Made by a program: the position numbers and the translations under genes
DNA from: Xanthomarina arctica
GTDB lineage: Bacteria; Bacteroidota; Bacteroidia; Flavobacteriales; Flavobacteriaceae
Assembly: GCF_014638915.1 (NCBI RefSeq)
Contig: NZ_BMFQ01000004.1
Coordinates: 248,001-312,000 of the forward strand
Length of the DNA: 64,000 nucleotides
Direction: 5' to 3'
In this document: positions 17,649 through 27,200 of the stretch, piece by piece
Position numbering within the stretch: position 1 is the first letter of the stretch
Layout: each line of letters begins with the position of its first letter
The notes under the pieces: model-generated
The model's input: the letters and a program-made list of their open reading frames with translations, nothing else
The model's database searches: none
What the model was told of the DNA's origin: nothing

Positions 17649-17684
17649 AAATAGATTATAGAAAATAGAATATAGAAAATAGAC
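17649..17684. repeat. Tandem 14-bp A/G-rich repeat, left bracket of the four-helix-bundle gene
   Basis: Two tandem copies of TATAGAAAATAGA(A/C) occupy 17657-17670 and 17671-17684, ending in GACT directly at the stop codon of the four-helix-bundle gene. Together with 18030-18058 they form imperfect inverted brackets around that gene. Confidence 0.6.
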
Positions 17685-17966
17685 TCAACTAAGTCCATTT
17701 TGGAATCCCATAGTCATTCTTTGGAATTCTTCTATTTTATCTTCAAGTTTTTTTAATAATTCGTTATTTATATATTGTCTATGTTTTGCTACTAATAATT
17801 GAGTTCCTAATTCGAAAGAAGATCCAAGTGATATATCCAGAAAATGACTAAATGGTTTATCAATTCTTGGAGAACCTTCAGCAATGTTACTTAGCATTGA
17901 AACTGAACATCTCATAATTTGAGAACTTAAATCATATCTTTCGTGCTTTGGAAAGTCTAATAACAT
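17685..17966 (-). CDS. Four-helix-bundle (S23 / 23S rRNA IVS-type) protein with no normal start codon
   Basis: From the ATG at 17966 the frame gives 93 residues containing the family core 'DLSSQIMRCSVSMLSNIAEG' and a C-terminal helix 'KKLEDKIEEFQRMTMGFQ'. The usual first helix (Y-R-N-L-K-I-W-K-L-G-L-E-I...) is encoded in the same frame upstream as far as 18032, but a TAA at 18033-18035 precedes it and no ATG, GTG or TTG lies between. The gene is therefore either N-terminally damaged, uses a rare start, or makes a shortened protein. The family is small and of unclear function, first seen in insertions in 23S rRNA genes. It sits inside the fad operon, bracketed by repeats, as if inserted as a unit. 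Confidence 0.65.
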   Translation of the reverse strand: MLLDFPKHERYDLSSQIMRCSVSMLSNIAEGSPRIDKPFSHFLDISLGSSFELGTQLLVAKHRQYINNELLKKLEDKIEEFQRMTMGFQNGLS

Positions 17967-18029
17967 ATCAGAAACATCGTTTGTAATCTCTAAACCGAGT
18001 TTCCAAATTTTTAAATTTCTGTAATTAGT

Positions 18030-18058
18030 CTTTTATCTCTATTCAATTATCTTTTTTC
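18030..18058. repeat. A/G-rich repeat, right bracket of the four-helix-bundle gene
   Basis: On the minus strand this reads AAAAAAGATAATTGAATAGA followed by GATAAAAG, the same lexicon (AATAGA, ending in AGACT) as the 17649-17684 element and in inverted orientation to it. It fills the gap between the thiolase stop and the first helix of the four-helix-bundle frame. Confidence 0.5.
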
Positions 18059-19252
18059 TTATTTAAGAAATTCAAATATCCCGCAAGCACCTTGTCCAGT
18101 ACCAACACACATGGTTACAGCGCCATATTTGCCAACCATATTCTGTTTACGCATTTCATCAAATAATTGAACTGAAAGTTTTGCTCCTGTACAACCAAGT
18201 GGATGACCAAGTGCAATAGCTCCACCATTCACATTAATGATGTCTGGGTTTAAGTTTAATTCACGAATAACAGCTAAAGATTGTGAAGCAAAAGCTTCGT
18301 TTAATTCAATAAGCGATAAATCATCTTGTTTTAAACCTGCTAATTTTAAAGCTTTTGGAATAGCCTTTACAGGTCCAATTCCCATGATACGAGGTTCAAC
18401 ACCTGCAGCAGCATAATTTACTAAACGAGCAATTGGTTCAAGTCCTAATTCTTTAACCATGTCTTCACTCATAATCATTACAAACGCCGCTCCATCACTC
18501 ATTTGAGAAGAGTTACCAGCAGTTACACTTCCGCCAGCAGCAAATACAGCTCTTAGTTTTGCTAAAGCTTCTTTGCTAGTTCCAGCACGAGGACCTTCGT
18601 CTTTAGTTACAATATATTTTTTTGTTGCTTTTTTTCCGTTAGCATCCACATAAGTTTCTTCTACTTCAATTGGAACAATTTGATCTTGAAAACGATTCTC
18701 TGCTTGAGCTCTTAAAGCTTTCATATGAGAGTTGTATGCAAATTCATCTTGGTCTTCACGAGATACGTTGAATTGTTTTGCAACAGCTTCAGCCGTATTT
18801 CCCATTCCCCAGTAATAGTTTTCGTGACCAGCTTTTACTGTATCGTAATTTAATTCTGGTTTAAAACCTGTCATTGGTACAGAACTCATACTTTCTGCTC
18901 CACCTGCAATAATACAATCTGCCATACCAGCTTGAATTTTTGCTGTAGCTATTCCAATGGTCTCGATGCCAGAAGCACAAAAACGATTGACTGTTACGCC
19001 TGGAACATCAACACTATCTAAACCAATTAACGAAATAAATCGTGCCATATTCAATCCTTGTGAACCTTCAGGCATGGCGTTACCAACTATAACGTCGTCT
19101 ATTCTTTTGACATCTAATTGAGGCAATTCTTTCATCATGTGTTTGATGGTTTCAGCTGCCAATTCATCAGTTCTTTTAAAACGGAACACGCCTTTAGGAG
19201 CTTTCCCAACTGCTGTTCTGTATGCTTTTACTATATATGCTTGTTTGCTCAT
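18059..19252 (-). CDS. fadA: Acetyl-CoA C-acyltransferase (thiolase) of beta-oxidation
   Basis: A 397-residue thiolase. The nucleophilic Cys is in 'VNRFCASGIETIG', the His in 'GGAIALGHPLGCTGAK', and the second active-site Cys in 'CVGTGQGACGIFEF'. It cleaves 3-ketoacyl-CoA with CoA to acetyl-CoA and a shortened acyl-CoA, completing each beta-oxidation turn. It follows the HADH/ECH fusion gene by 90 bp, most of which is an A/G-rich inverted repeat. Length and motifs are normal. The FadA name is by function; degradative use is inferred from the operon. Confidence 0.93.
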   Translation of the reverse strand: MSKQAYIVKAYRTAVGKAPKGVFRFKRTDELAAETIKHMMKELPQLDVKRIDDVIVGNAMPEGSQGLNMARFISLIGLDSVDVPGVTVNRFCASGIETIGIATAKIQAGMADCIIAGGAESMSSVPMTGFKPELNYDTVKAGHENYYWGMGNTAEAVAKQFNVSREDQDEFAYNSHMKALRAQAENRFQDQIVPIEVEETYVDANGKKATKKYIVTKDEGPRAGTSKEALAKLRAVFAAGGSVTAGNSSQMSDGAAFVMIMSEDMVKELGLEPIARLVNYAAAGVEPRIMGIGPVKAIPKALKLAGLKQDDLSLIELNEAFASQSLAVIRELNLNPDIINVNGGAIALGHPLGCTGAKLSVQLFDEMRKQNMVGKYGAVTMCVGTGQGACGIFEFLK

Positions 19253-19270
19253 ATCTTTTGTTTTTTGATT

Positions 19271-19342
19271 AAGAGAAGAGAATATAGAATAGAGAAAAAA
19301 GACTTTAAATGACTCTCTTATCTTTTCTCTTTATTCTTTTTT
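19271..19342. repeat. A/G-rich imperfect inverted repeat between thiolase and HADH/ECH genes
   Basis: The left arm (AGAATATAGAATAGAG then A6-GACT) is mirrored by the complement of a right arm (CTTTTCTCTTTATTCT). The middle reads GACTTTAAATGACTC. It fills the whole gap and has no gene. It is of the same type as the elements at 2397, 17649 and 18030. Confidence 0.55.
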
Positions 19343-21736
19343 CTAGTTTCTTAAAGGTTTACCAGTTTTCAACATATGTTGAATACGCTCCAAAGTTTTT
19401 CTTTCAGTACAAAGTGATAAGAAAGCTTCGCGCTCTAGATCTAATAAATATTGCTCACTTACTAGTGTTGGTTCAGATAAATCGCCTCCAGCCATAACGT
19501 AAGCTAATTTATTAGCTATTTTTTTGTCGTGTTCGCTAATGTAGTTGCTGTCTTCCATAGAATCTGTTCCCACTAAGAACATCCCTAAGGCTTGTTTTCC
19601 AAGTACTCTTACATCTGTACGTTTAACCGGTTGTGTGTAACCTGCATCTGCCATAATTTTTGCATATGCTTTTGCTGTTGCAATTTGTCTGTCTTTGTTA
19701 ACAACCACCACATCTTTTCCTTTTTGAAGAATTCCTAAATCGAACGCTTCGTATGCAGAAGTTGCTACTTTTGCCATTCCGATGGTTAAGAAATAATCTT
19801 GTAAAACGTTTAGTTCAACATCACCTTTTCTAAAAGTATCAGATGCTCTTAAAGCCATTTCTTTAGAACCTCCTCCACCAGGAATCACACCAACACCAAA
19901 CTCTACAAGTCCGATATAAGTTTCAGCAGCTGCAACGACCATATCTGAATGCATTGAAAGTTCGCATCCACCACCAAGAGCCATACCGTGAGGTGCAGCA
20001 ACAGTTGGGATAGAAGAATAACGCATACGCATCATGGTGTCTTGGAAATATTTGATAGCCATGTTAAGCTCGTCGTATTCTTGTTCGGCAGCCATCATGA
20101 AAATCATTCCAATATTAGCTCCTACTGAAAAATTAGCGGCTTGATTACCAATAACTAATCCAGCGAAATCTTTTTCAGCTAAATCTACTGCTTTGTTTAA
20201 TCCAGCAAGAACGTCGCCACCAATACTGTTCATTTTAGATTGGAATTCGCAGTTTAAAATGCCATCTCCTAAATCTTCAATTACAACACCAGAGTTTTTA
20301 AAGACTTCTTTAGATTTTCTAATGTTATCTAAAATGATGAATGCATCTTGTCCTGGAATTTTTTCTTGTGATTTTGTAGGAATGTTGTAGAAATAAGTTG
20401 AGCCTTCTTTTACTGAATAGAAAGATTTATTTCCCGAGTCAATCATTTCATTAACCCAAGCATTTGGCTCTAAACCTTCAGCTTTCATTAAAGCGATACC
20501 TTTTTCAACACCAATAGCATCCCAAATTTGGAAAGGACCATGTTCCCAACCAAATCCAGCTTTCATGGCATCATCAATTTTATAAAATTCGTCTGTGATT
20601 TCAGGAATTCTATTTGACACATATTGAAACATTGCGGCGAAGTTTTTTCTGTAGAATTCGCCAGCTTTATCTTTTCCTGATACTAGAACAGGAAAACGAT
20701 CAACAACCTTATCGATTGTTTTTGTTAATTCCAATGTGGCAAATCTTGCCGATTTTTTCTCTCTATATTCAAGGGTGTTTAAATCTAAAGTTTTAATGTC
20801 TTTCCCTTCTTTTTTGTAGAAACCTTGTCCAGTTTTACTTCCTAACCATTTATTTTCCATCATGGTATTGATGAAACCTGGTAATTTAAAAAGTTCGTGA
20901 GCTTCGTCGTTTGGGCAGTTGTCGTATATACCGTTAGCAACATGTACCAAGGTATCTAAACCAACTACGTCAACCGTTCTAAAAGTTGCCGATTTAGGTC
21001 GTCCAATAACAGGGCCAGTCAATTTATCGACTTCTTCAATAGTTAAATCCATTTCTTTTACTTGGTGAAATAAACTTTGGATTCCGAAAATTCCAATTCT
21101 ATTCCCAATAAAAGCAGGAGTGTCTTTAGCTATAACTGAAGTTTTTCCTAAGAATTTTTCGCCATATTCATTTAAGAAATCAAGAACAGAAGCATCTGTT
21201 TTTGGTCCAGGAATGATTTCAAATAATTTTAAGTAACGAGCTGGATTGAAAAAGTGTGTTCCACAGAAATGTTTCTGAAAATCTTCACTTCTCCCTTCAC
21301 TCATAAAATGAATAGGAATACCAGACGTATTACTTGTAATTAAAGTTCCTGGCGTTCTATATTTTTCAAGTTTTTCGAATACTTGTTTTTTAATATCTAG
21401 TCTTTCAACAACAACTTCCATAATCCAATCGACATCTTTTACCTTGGCGATATCATCATCTAAGTTACCAGTAGTAATTCTACTAGCAAAAGATAGATCA
21501 TAGATAGGAGAGGGTTTGGATTTTAAAGAAGCCGTTAAAGAATCGTTTACAATTCTATTTCTAACTGCTTTGTCTTCTAAAGTTAAACCTTTAGCTTTTT
21601 CTGCATCGTTAAGTTCTCTAGGAACAATATCTAGTAAAAGCACATCTACACCAATATTGGCGAAATGACATGCAATACCAGATCCCATGATTCCGGAACC
21701 AATAATTGCTATTTTTTTTATGCGTCTTGTACTCAT
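19343..21736 (-). CDS. fadN: 3-Hydroxyacyl-CoA dehydrogenase / enoyl-CoA hydratase fusion (FadN-type)
   Basis: A 797-residue bifunctional enzyme. The N-terminal ~400 residues are an NAD-dependent 3-hydroxyacyl-CoA dehydrogenase, with Rossmann motif GSGIMGSGIA near residue 13 and 'FFNPARYLKLFEI' in the substrate region. The C-terminal half is a crotonase, with the oxyanion-hole stretch 'AAPHGMALGGGCEL' and 'GVGVIPGGGGSKEMA'. This order (HADH first, hydratase last) is that of B. subtilis FadN rather than E. coli FadB. It hydrates enoyl-CoA and oxidises the product to 3-ketoacyl-CoA. It lies 15 bp after the MarR gene and before the thiolase gene. Confidence 0.92.
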   Translation of the reverse strand: MSTRRIKKIAIIGSGIMGSGIACHFANIGVDVLLLDIVPRELNDAEKAKGLTLEDKAVRNRIVNDSLTASLKSKPSPIYDLSFASRITTGNLDDDIAKVKDVDWIMEVVVERLDIKKQVFEKLEKYRTPGTLITSNTSGIPIHFMSEGRSEDFQKHFCGTHFFNPARYLKLFEIIPGPKTDASVLDFLNEYGEKFLGKTSVIAKDTPAFIGNRIGIFGIQSLFHQVKEMDLTIEEVDKLTGPVIGRPKSATFRTVDVVGLDTLVHVANGIYDNCPNDEAHELFKLPGFINTMMENKWLGSKTGQGFYKKEGKDIKTLDLNTLEYREKKSARFATLELTKTIDKVVDRFPVLVSGKDKAGEFYRKNFAAMFQYVSNRIPEITDEFYKIDDAMKAGFGWEHGPFQIWDAIGVEKGIALMKAEGLEPNAWVNEMIDSGNKSFYSVKEGSTYFYNIPTKSQEKIPGQDAFIILDNIRKSKEVFKNSGVVIEDLGDGILNCEFQSKMNSIGGDVLAGLNKAVDLAEKDFAGLVIGNQAANFSVGANIGMIFMMAAEQEYDELNMAIKYFQDTMMRMRYSSIPTVAAPHGMALGGGCELSMHSDMVVAAAETYIGLVEFGVGVIPGGGGSKEMALRASDTFRKGDVELNVLQDYFLTIGMAKVATSAYEAFDLGILQKGKDVVVVNKDRQIATAKAYAKIMADAGYTQPVKRTDVRVLGKQALGMFLVGTDSMEDSNYISEHDKKIANKLAYVMAGGDLSEPTLVSEQYLLDLEREAFLSLCTERKTLERIQHMLKTGKPLRN

Positions 21737-21751
21737 TTTATTCTAAATGAT

Positions 21752-22216
21752 TTATCTATTAATATTTATGTTGTTTACTTCGTTGGTGTAGATTTTTTTA
21801 TTTGAAACCAATTCATTAATTGTATCTGCTACTTCATAAAAGGTTATTAGCTTTTCTAACGGAATGTTTTTTCTAATGGCTTCGTTAAATTTTAAAACAC
21901 GATCTCTAGAGTAGCCTCTTTTTTCTTTACCAAAATCGGTTAAATAAATAAGAACACCTCTTCCATCTTCTGGATTTGGTTTTCTTTCTATTAAACCACG
22001 AGTTTCCATTGTTTTTAAAATTCTGGAAAGACTTGTAGCTTCCATACCCATTTTTGGTCCAAGTGAGGTAGAAGGAGTACCTTCTTCTGGATCGATACTT
22101 AGTAATGTAAAACCTGTAGCCATGGTACTTTCGAATTTCGTGGCTTCTTCGTTATACATTTTTTGTACAGCTAACCAAGTGGTTCTTAGTACATAATCTA
22201 TAGTTTTATCCTTCAT
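21752..22216 (-). CDS. MarR-family regulator heading the beta-oxidation operon
   Basis: A 154-residue winged-helix protein. The recognition region is 'MEATSLSRILKTMETRGLIE' followed by the wing 'NPEDGRGVLIYLTDFGKE', as in MarR proteins. It is the first gene of the operon and overlooks two nested palindromes directly before its start, one covering the -7 box and one the -33 region. Autorepression relieved by acyl-CoA or fatty acid is the natural inference; the ligand is not visible from sequence. No signal or membrane segment. Confidence 0.88.
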   Translation of the reverse strand: MKDKTIDYVLRTTWLAVQKMYNEEATKFESTMATGFTLLSIDPEEGTPSTSLGPKMGMEATSLSRILKTMETRGLIERKPNPEDGRGVLIYLTDFGKEKRGYSRDRVLKFNEAIRKNIPLEKLITFYEVADTINELVSNKKIYTNEVNNININR

Positions 22217-22220
22217 TGAT

Positions 22221-22274
22221 ATATCTTTGATATTACCAAAGATATAAAAATTTATTATGCGTGCATAATAAATT
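22221..22274 (-). promoter_or_regulatory. marR-fad operon promoter overlain by two palindromes
   Basis: Palindrome 1 (22221-22245) has perfect 9-bp arms ATATCTTTG/CAAAGATAT around 7 bases and contains on the minus strand a perfect -7 box, TATCTTTG (22237-22244). Palindrome 2 (22249-22274) has perfect 12-bp arms AATTTATTATGC/GCATAATAAATT around GT and covers the -33 region. A dimer on palindrome 2 would exclude RNA polymerase. The deduced 5' leader is only about 14 bases. Confidence 0.75.
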
Positions 22275-22301
22275 GCAAAAAATTAACATAAGGATATAAA
22301 A

Positions 22302-22327
22302 AAACTCCTTATTAGAATAAGGAGTTT
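22302..22327 (-). terminator. Terminator of the acyl-CoA synthetase gene
   Basis: AAACTCCTTAT and ATAAGGAGTTT form a perfect 11-bp stem with loop TAGA, followed on the minus strand by a T-run. It lies directly after the synthetase stop. Confidence 0.85.
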
Positions 22328-22332
22328 AAATT

Positions 22333-24102
22333 TTAAGGGCGATATATTTTTTCGATGAGGTCTTTGTAGATTTCTTTAATAACCTTTCGTTTCATTTTCA
22401 TGGTTGGAGTAAGGTGTCCACCTTCAATAGACCAAACATCCGGAGTGATTTCAAATTTTTTAATTTGTTCCCAATGCCCAAATTTTTGGTTAGCTTCGTC
22501 TACTTCCTCTTGGATACGATCTCTAAGTTTTTGGTTAGATACAATTTCTTGTTTAGAATTAAATGTAAGCTTATGTCTTTTTGCCCATTCGTCAACAAAT
22601 TCATAATTGACTTGGATTAAGGCGGCCGGCATTTTTTCGCCTTCGCCAATAACCATAATCTGTTCTATAAATCGGGATTGTTTAAATTGATTTTCCAATA
22701 GGGCAGGAGCCACATATTTTCCTCCAGAGGTTTTAAACATTTCCTTTTTTCTGTCTGTAATTTTTAAGAAACCATCTTTGTCTACTTCTCCAATATCTCC
22801 TGTATGAAAATATCCGTCGGTCATAACTTCAGCCGTTTTTTCAGGATCTTTAAAATACCCTTTCATAACGTTTGGGCCTTTTACCATGATTTCGCCGTCT
22901 TTAGCTATCTTAATATCAACGTGGTCTATAACTCGTCCAACAGTTCCTACTCTAAAACCTCCATTTCTTAAATCGTTTACCGAAATTACTGGGGAGGTTT
23001 CAGTTAAACCATAGCCTTCCATAATTGGCATTTCGGCCGCAGCAAAAACTCTAGTAAGCCTTGGTTGTAAGGCAGCACTTCCAGAAACCATTAGATCTAA
23101 TTTCCCACCTAGACCTTCTTTCCATTTGCTGAAAATAAGTTTTCTTGCTAATTTAAGTTGTGTTTCATACCACCATCCATTGGCACCATAAGGCTCATAT
23201 TTTAAACCTAAATCTACAGCCCAAAAGAAAAGCGCTTTTTTAATGCCTGAAAGATCACTTCCTTTCGCAACAATTTTATCATAAACTTTTTCGTACAGCC
23301 TAGGAACGGCTGTCATGACATTAGGTTGAATCTCTTTTAAGTTATCACCCATTTTTTCGATGGATTCTGCAAAATATATTTCCACACCACAATGTTGGTA
23401 TAAATAGAGAATCATACGTTCAAAAACGTGACAAACAGGTAGAAAACTTAAGGCTTTTGACTGTCCATAATCAAATGGCACACGTTTTTCACTATCAAGT
23501 ACATTAGAAACTAAATTGTTATGGGTTAACATAACTCCTTTAGGTCTCCCTGTGGTTCCTGAAGTATATATTAATGTAGCCAAATCGTCTGGTGTGACAT
23601 TTGTTTTTCTTTCTTCAACTTCGGCCTGATTGCTGGTGTCTTTTCCTAATTCTAATATTTCTTTCCAATTTTTTTCATTGGAAACGTCATCAAAAGAGTA
23701 AATCCCTTTTAATTTAGTTTTGTCTTTAATAGCATTTAGTTTTTCTAAAATTTCAGCATCAGAGACAAAACAATAAATTGCTTCAGAATGATTTAATATG
23801 TATTCGTAGTCTTCCTTAGAGATTGTTGGATAAATGGGTACATTTTGTGCACCTGTTTGTAAAACGCCAATATCTAAAACATTCCATTCGGTTCGATTGG
23901 TTGTAGAAATAACTGCAATTTTATCATTAGGCTTTATTCCTAATCTCAATAAGCCTCTACTTATAGCATTTGCTTGATCAACGTATTCTTGAGAAGATAT
24001 GGAATGCCATTCTCCATTTAATTTAGAAGTCAATGCTTTTTCTAAATTATAAGTTTTTAGTTGATGATAAGGAAAATCGAATATTCTTGAAATTTCAGCC
24101 AT
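22333..24102 (-). CDS. Long-chain fatty acid-CoA ligase (AMP-forming)
   Basis: A 589-residue ANL-superfamily enzyme. The P-loop is 'YTSGTTGRPKGVMLTHNN', the A5 motif 'MEGYGLTETSP', the A7 motif 'GYFHTGDIGEVDKDGFL', the A8 hinge 'DRKKEMFKTSGGKYV' and the A10 lysine 'TPTMKMKRK'. This arrangement and length fit long-chain acyl-CoA synthetases, which activate fatty acids with ATP and CoA. It is upstream of and on the same strand as the fad operon but has its own terminator, so it is a separate transcription unit supplying the pathway. Cytoplasmic or membrane-associated. Confidence 0.92.
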   Translation of the reverse strand: MAEISRIFDFPYHQLKTYNLEKALTSKLNGEWHSISSQEYVDQANAISRGLLRLGIKPNDKIAVISTTNRTEWNVLDIGVLQTGAQNVPIYPTISKEDYEYILNHSEAIYCFVSDAEILEKLNAIKDKTKLKGIYSFDDVSNEKNWKEILELGKDTSNQAEVEERKTNVTPDDLATLIYTSGTTGRPKGVMLTHNNLVSNVLDSEKRVPFDYGQSKALSFLPVCHVFERMILYLYQHCGVEIYFAESIEKMGDNLKEIQPNVMTAVPRLYEKVYDKIVAKGSDLSGIKKALFFWAVDLGLKYEPYGANGWWYETQLKLARKLIFSKWKEGLGGKLDLMVSGSAALQPRLTRVFAAAEMPIMEGYGLTETSPVISVNDLRNGGFRVGTVGRVIDHVDIKIAKDGEIMVKGPNVMKGYFKDPEKTAEVMTDGYFHTGDIGEVDKDGFLKITDRKKEMFKTSGGKYVAPALLENQFKQSRFIEQIMVIGEGEKMPAALIQVNYEFVDEWAKRHKLTFNSKQEIVSNQKLRDRIQEEVDEANQKFGHWEQIKKFEITPDVWSIEGGHLTPTMKMKRKVIKEIYKDLIEKIYRP

Positions 24103-24170
24103 TTGTATATGAAGTTAGGAGTTTGCAAATTAGGGAAATAAAAGTAATATCCAAATGGCACCATAAAAAA

Positions 24171-24197
24171 AAGGAGCTTAATAGATGTAAGCTCCTT
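24171..24197 (-). terminator. Terminator of purL
   Basis: AAGGAGCTTA and TAAGCTCCTT form a perfect 10-bp stem with a 7-base loop; on the minus strand a T6 run follows. It is 23 bp after the purL stop. Confidence 0.88.
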
Positions 24198-24220
24198 GAT
24201 TTATAATTATATAACAGAAA

Positions 24221-27200
24221 TTATTTTTTATTTTCAATCCATTTTCTTGCATTTTCAAAGGCTTCAAGCCAAGGAGAAACGTCGTCTTTTCTTCCTTTTG
24301 GGTAATTAGCCCAGTTCCATTGAAAAGTAGATCTCTCAATATGTGGCATTGTAACCAAATGTCTTCCAGTTTTATCACACATCATTGCAGTGTTATAATC
24401 CGATCCATTTGGATTTGCTGGATATTCATCATAACCATATTTTGCAACAATGTTATATTTCGTCTCTTTTTCTGGTAAACTGAATTTACCTTCTCCATGA
24501 GAAATCCAAACCCCTAATTTACTGCCTTCTAAAGATGAAAGCATCACAGAATTATTTTTCTGAATGGCTACCGATGTAAAGGAGCTTTCATGTTTATGAG
24601 AATCGTTATATGTTAATTTACCATGAGTTTTATGGTCTGGATTTACTAATTCTAATTCCATCCAAAGTTGTGCGCCATTACAAATACCTACAGAAAGTGT
24701 GTCTTCTCTTTTAAAGAAATTCTTTAAAGCTGTATTGGCTTTTTCATTATATAAAAAAGCACCAGCCCAACCTTTTGCAGAGCCTAAGACATCAGAATTT
24801 GAAAATCCGCCCACAGCTCCAATAAATTGGATATCTTCCAAAGTTTCGCGCCCAGAAATTAAGTCTGTCATGTGCACGTCTTTTACATCAAAACCTGCTA
24901 AATACATGGCGTTGGCCATTTCACGTTCAGAGTTTGAACCTTTTTCACGGAGGATGGCGGCTTTCGGACGTCGTGTTGGGTCAAGTCGAGACTGAACCTT
25001 ACCTGTGAAATCTTTAGGAAAAACATATTCTAAAGGTTGATTTTTATAATTATCGAAACGGTTTTTAGCTAAGCCGTTTGCTGTTTGTTTTTGATCGAGT
25101 AAGAAAGACGTTTTATACCAAACATCTCTCATTTCAGAAACATTAAAAGTGACATTGTCTTCCCGGTTTTTAATAGTTACTATTCCTGAATTATTTGCTG
25201 ATCCAATATTAAAAAATTCAATATTGTTTTCTGATAAAATAGTTTCTACGGATGCATCTGCTTGAAAAACAATTCCTGAGTTTTCAGAAAACAATACTTT
25301 TATAGAATCTTCTTCATTTAAAGTAGAAACATCGAAATCTGCACCTAAATTGACATTAGCAAAACACATTTCTAATAAAGTTGTAATCATTCCACCTGAA
25401 GCAACATCGTGTCCTGCCTTGATTTTATCAGCTTTAATTAATTCTTGAATGGTATTAAATACTGTTTTTACAAAATCGGCATTGGTAACATCTGGAGCTT
25501 CATTTCCAATAGCATTTAATGACTGATTGAAAGAACTTCCCCCTAATTTAAAGTCGTCTTGAGATATGTTGATGTAATAAATGTTTCCACCATCCACATG
25601 TAAAACAGGTTCCACCACTTTAGTGATATCATTACAATTTCCAGCAGCAGAAATAATAACCGTTCCTGGAGAAATAACGTCTTCATTTGGGTATTTCTGT
25701 TTCATGGAAAGGGAATCTTTTCCTGTTGGCACATTAATTCCTAAAGCAATTGAAAACTCTGAAATAGCTTCCACAGCTTGATACAAACGTGCATCTTCAC
25801 CTTCATTTTTACAAGGCCACATCCAATTTGCAGAAAGAGAAACACTTTTTAAATTTTCTTTTAAAGGTGCCCAAATAATGTTAGTAAGAGATTCTGTAAT
25901 GGCATTTCTACTTCCAGCCTGAGGGTTTATCAATGCTGAAATAGGCGAGTGCCCAATTGAAGTAGCAATCCCTTCTTTTCCTTTATAATCTAAGGCCATG
26001 ACACCTACGTTATTCAGCGGTATTTGCAATGGACCAACACATTGTTGTTTGGCAACTTTACCGCCAACACAACGGTCTACTTTATTTGTTAACCAATCTT
26101 TACAGGCAACAGCTTCCAATTGTAGAACTTGCTCTAAATAAATTTTTAAATTCTTGGTTTTATAACGCGGATTCTTATAATTTCTAACAACAGTGTTATC
26201 TGTTAGAATTGTTTTAGGCGAAGAACCAAACATGTCTTTTAAGGCTAAATCCATTGGTTTTTCTCCAGTAGTTTTAGATTCAAAAGTAAAACGGTCGTTT
26301 CCTGTAACTTCTCCAACCGTAAACATTGGAGAGCGTTCACGTGCGGCAATTTTTTGTAAAGTATCTATGTGTTTTTCTGCAATAACCAATCCCATACGTT
26401 CTTGAGATTCGTTACCAATAATTTCTTTTGCTGATAAAGTTGGATCACCTACAGGTAATTTATCTAAATCGATTTTACCACCAGTATCTTCTACTAATTC
26501 GGATAAACAATTTAAATGTCCACCAGCACCATGATCGTGAATGGATACAATGAAGTTTTCTTCACTTTCCACCATCCCACGAACGGCATTTGCAGCACGT
26601 TTTTGCATTTCTGGATTAGAACGTTGCACGGCATTTAATTCGATTCCTGAAGCAAATTCACCTGTATCTGCCGATGAAACTGCTGCGCCACCCATTCCAA
26701 TACGGTAATTTTCACCCCCAAGAATAACTATTTTATCACCTACTTTTGGCGTGTCCTTTAAAGCTTGATCTGCTTTACCGTAACCAATTCCTCCAGCTTG
26801 CATAATCACTTTATCGTAGCCTAATTTTCTGGCTTTAGAAGTGCTTGATGACGAATTTTCTTCGTGCTCGAAAGTTAAAACAGAACCACAAATAAGCGGT
26901 TGTCCAAATTTATTCCCAAAGTCTGATGCGCCATTACTGGCTTTTATTAAAATATCCATAGGTGTTTGGTATAACCAAGGACGTGCTTCCATTTTTTGTT
27001 CCCAAGGACGTTTCTCTTCCAATCTGGAATAAGACGTCATATAAACAGCTGTTCCGGCTAAAGGCAAAGAACCTTTTCCTCCAGCAAGTCTATCTCTAAT
27101 TTCTCCCCCAGAACCGGTTGCAGCACCATTAAAAGGCTCAACAGTTGTTGGGAAATTATGAGTCTCTGCTTTCAAGGAAATGACAGAATCGAAATCTGTT

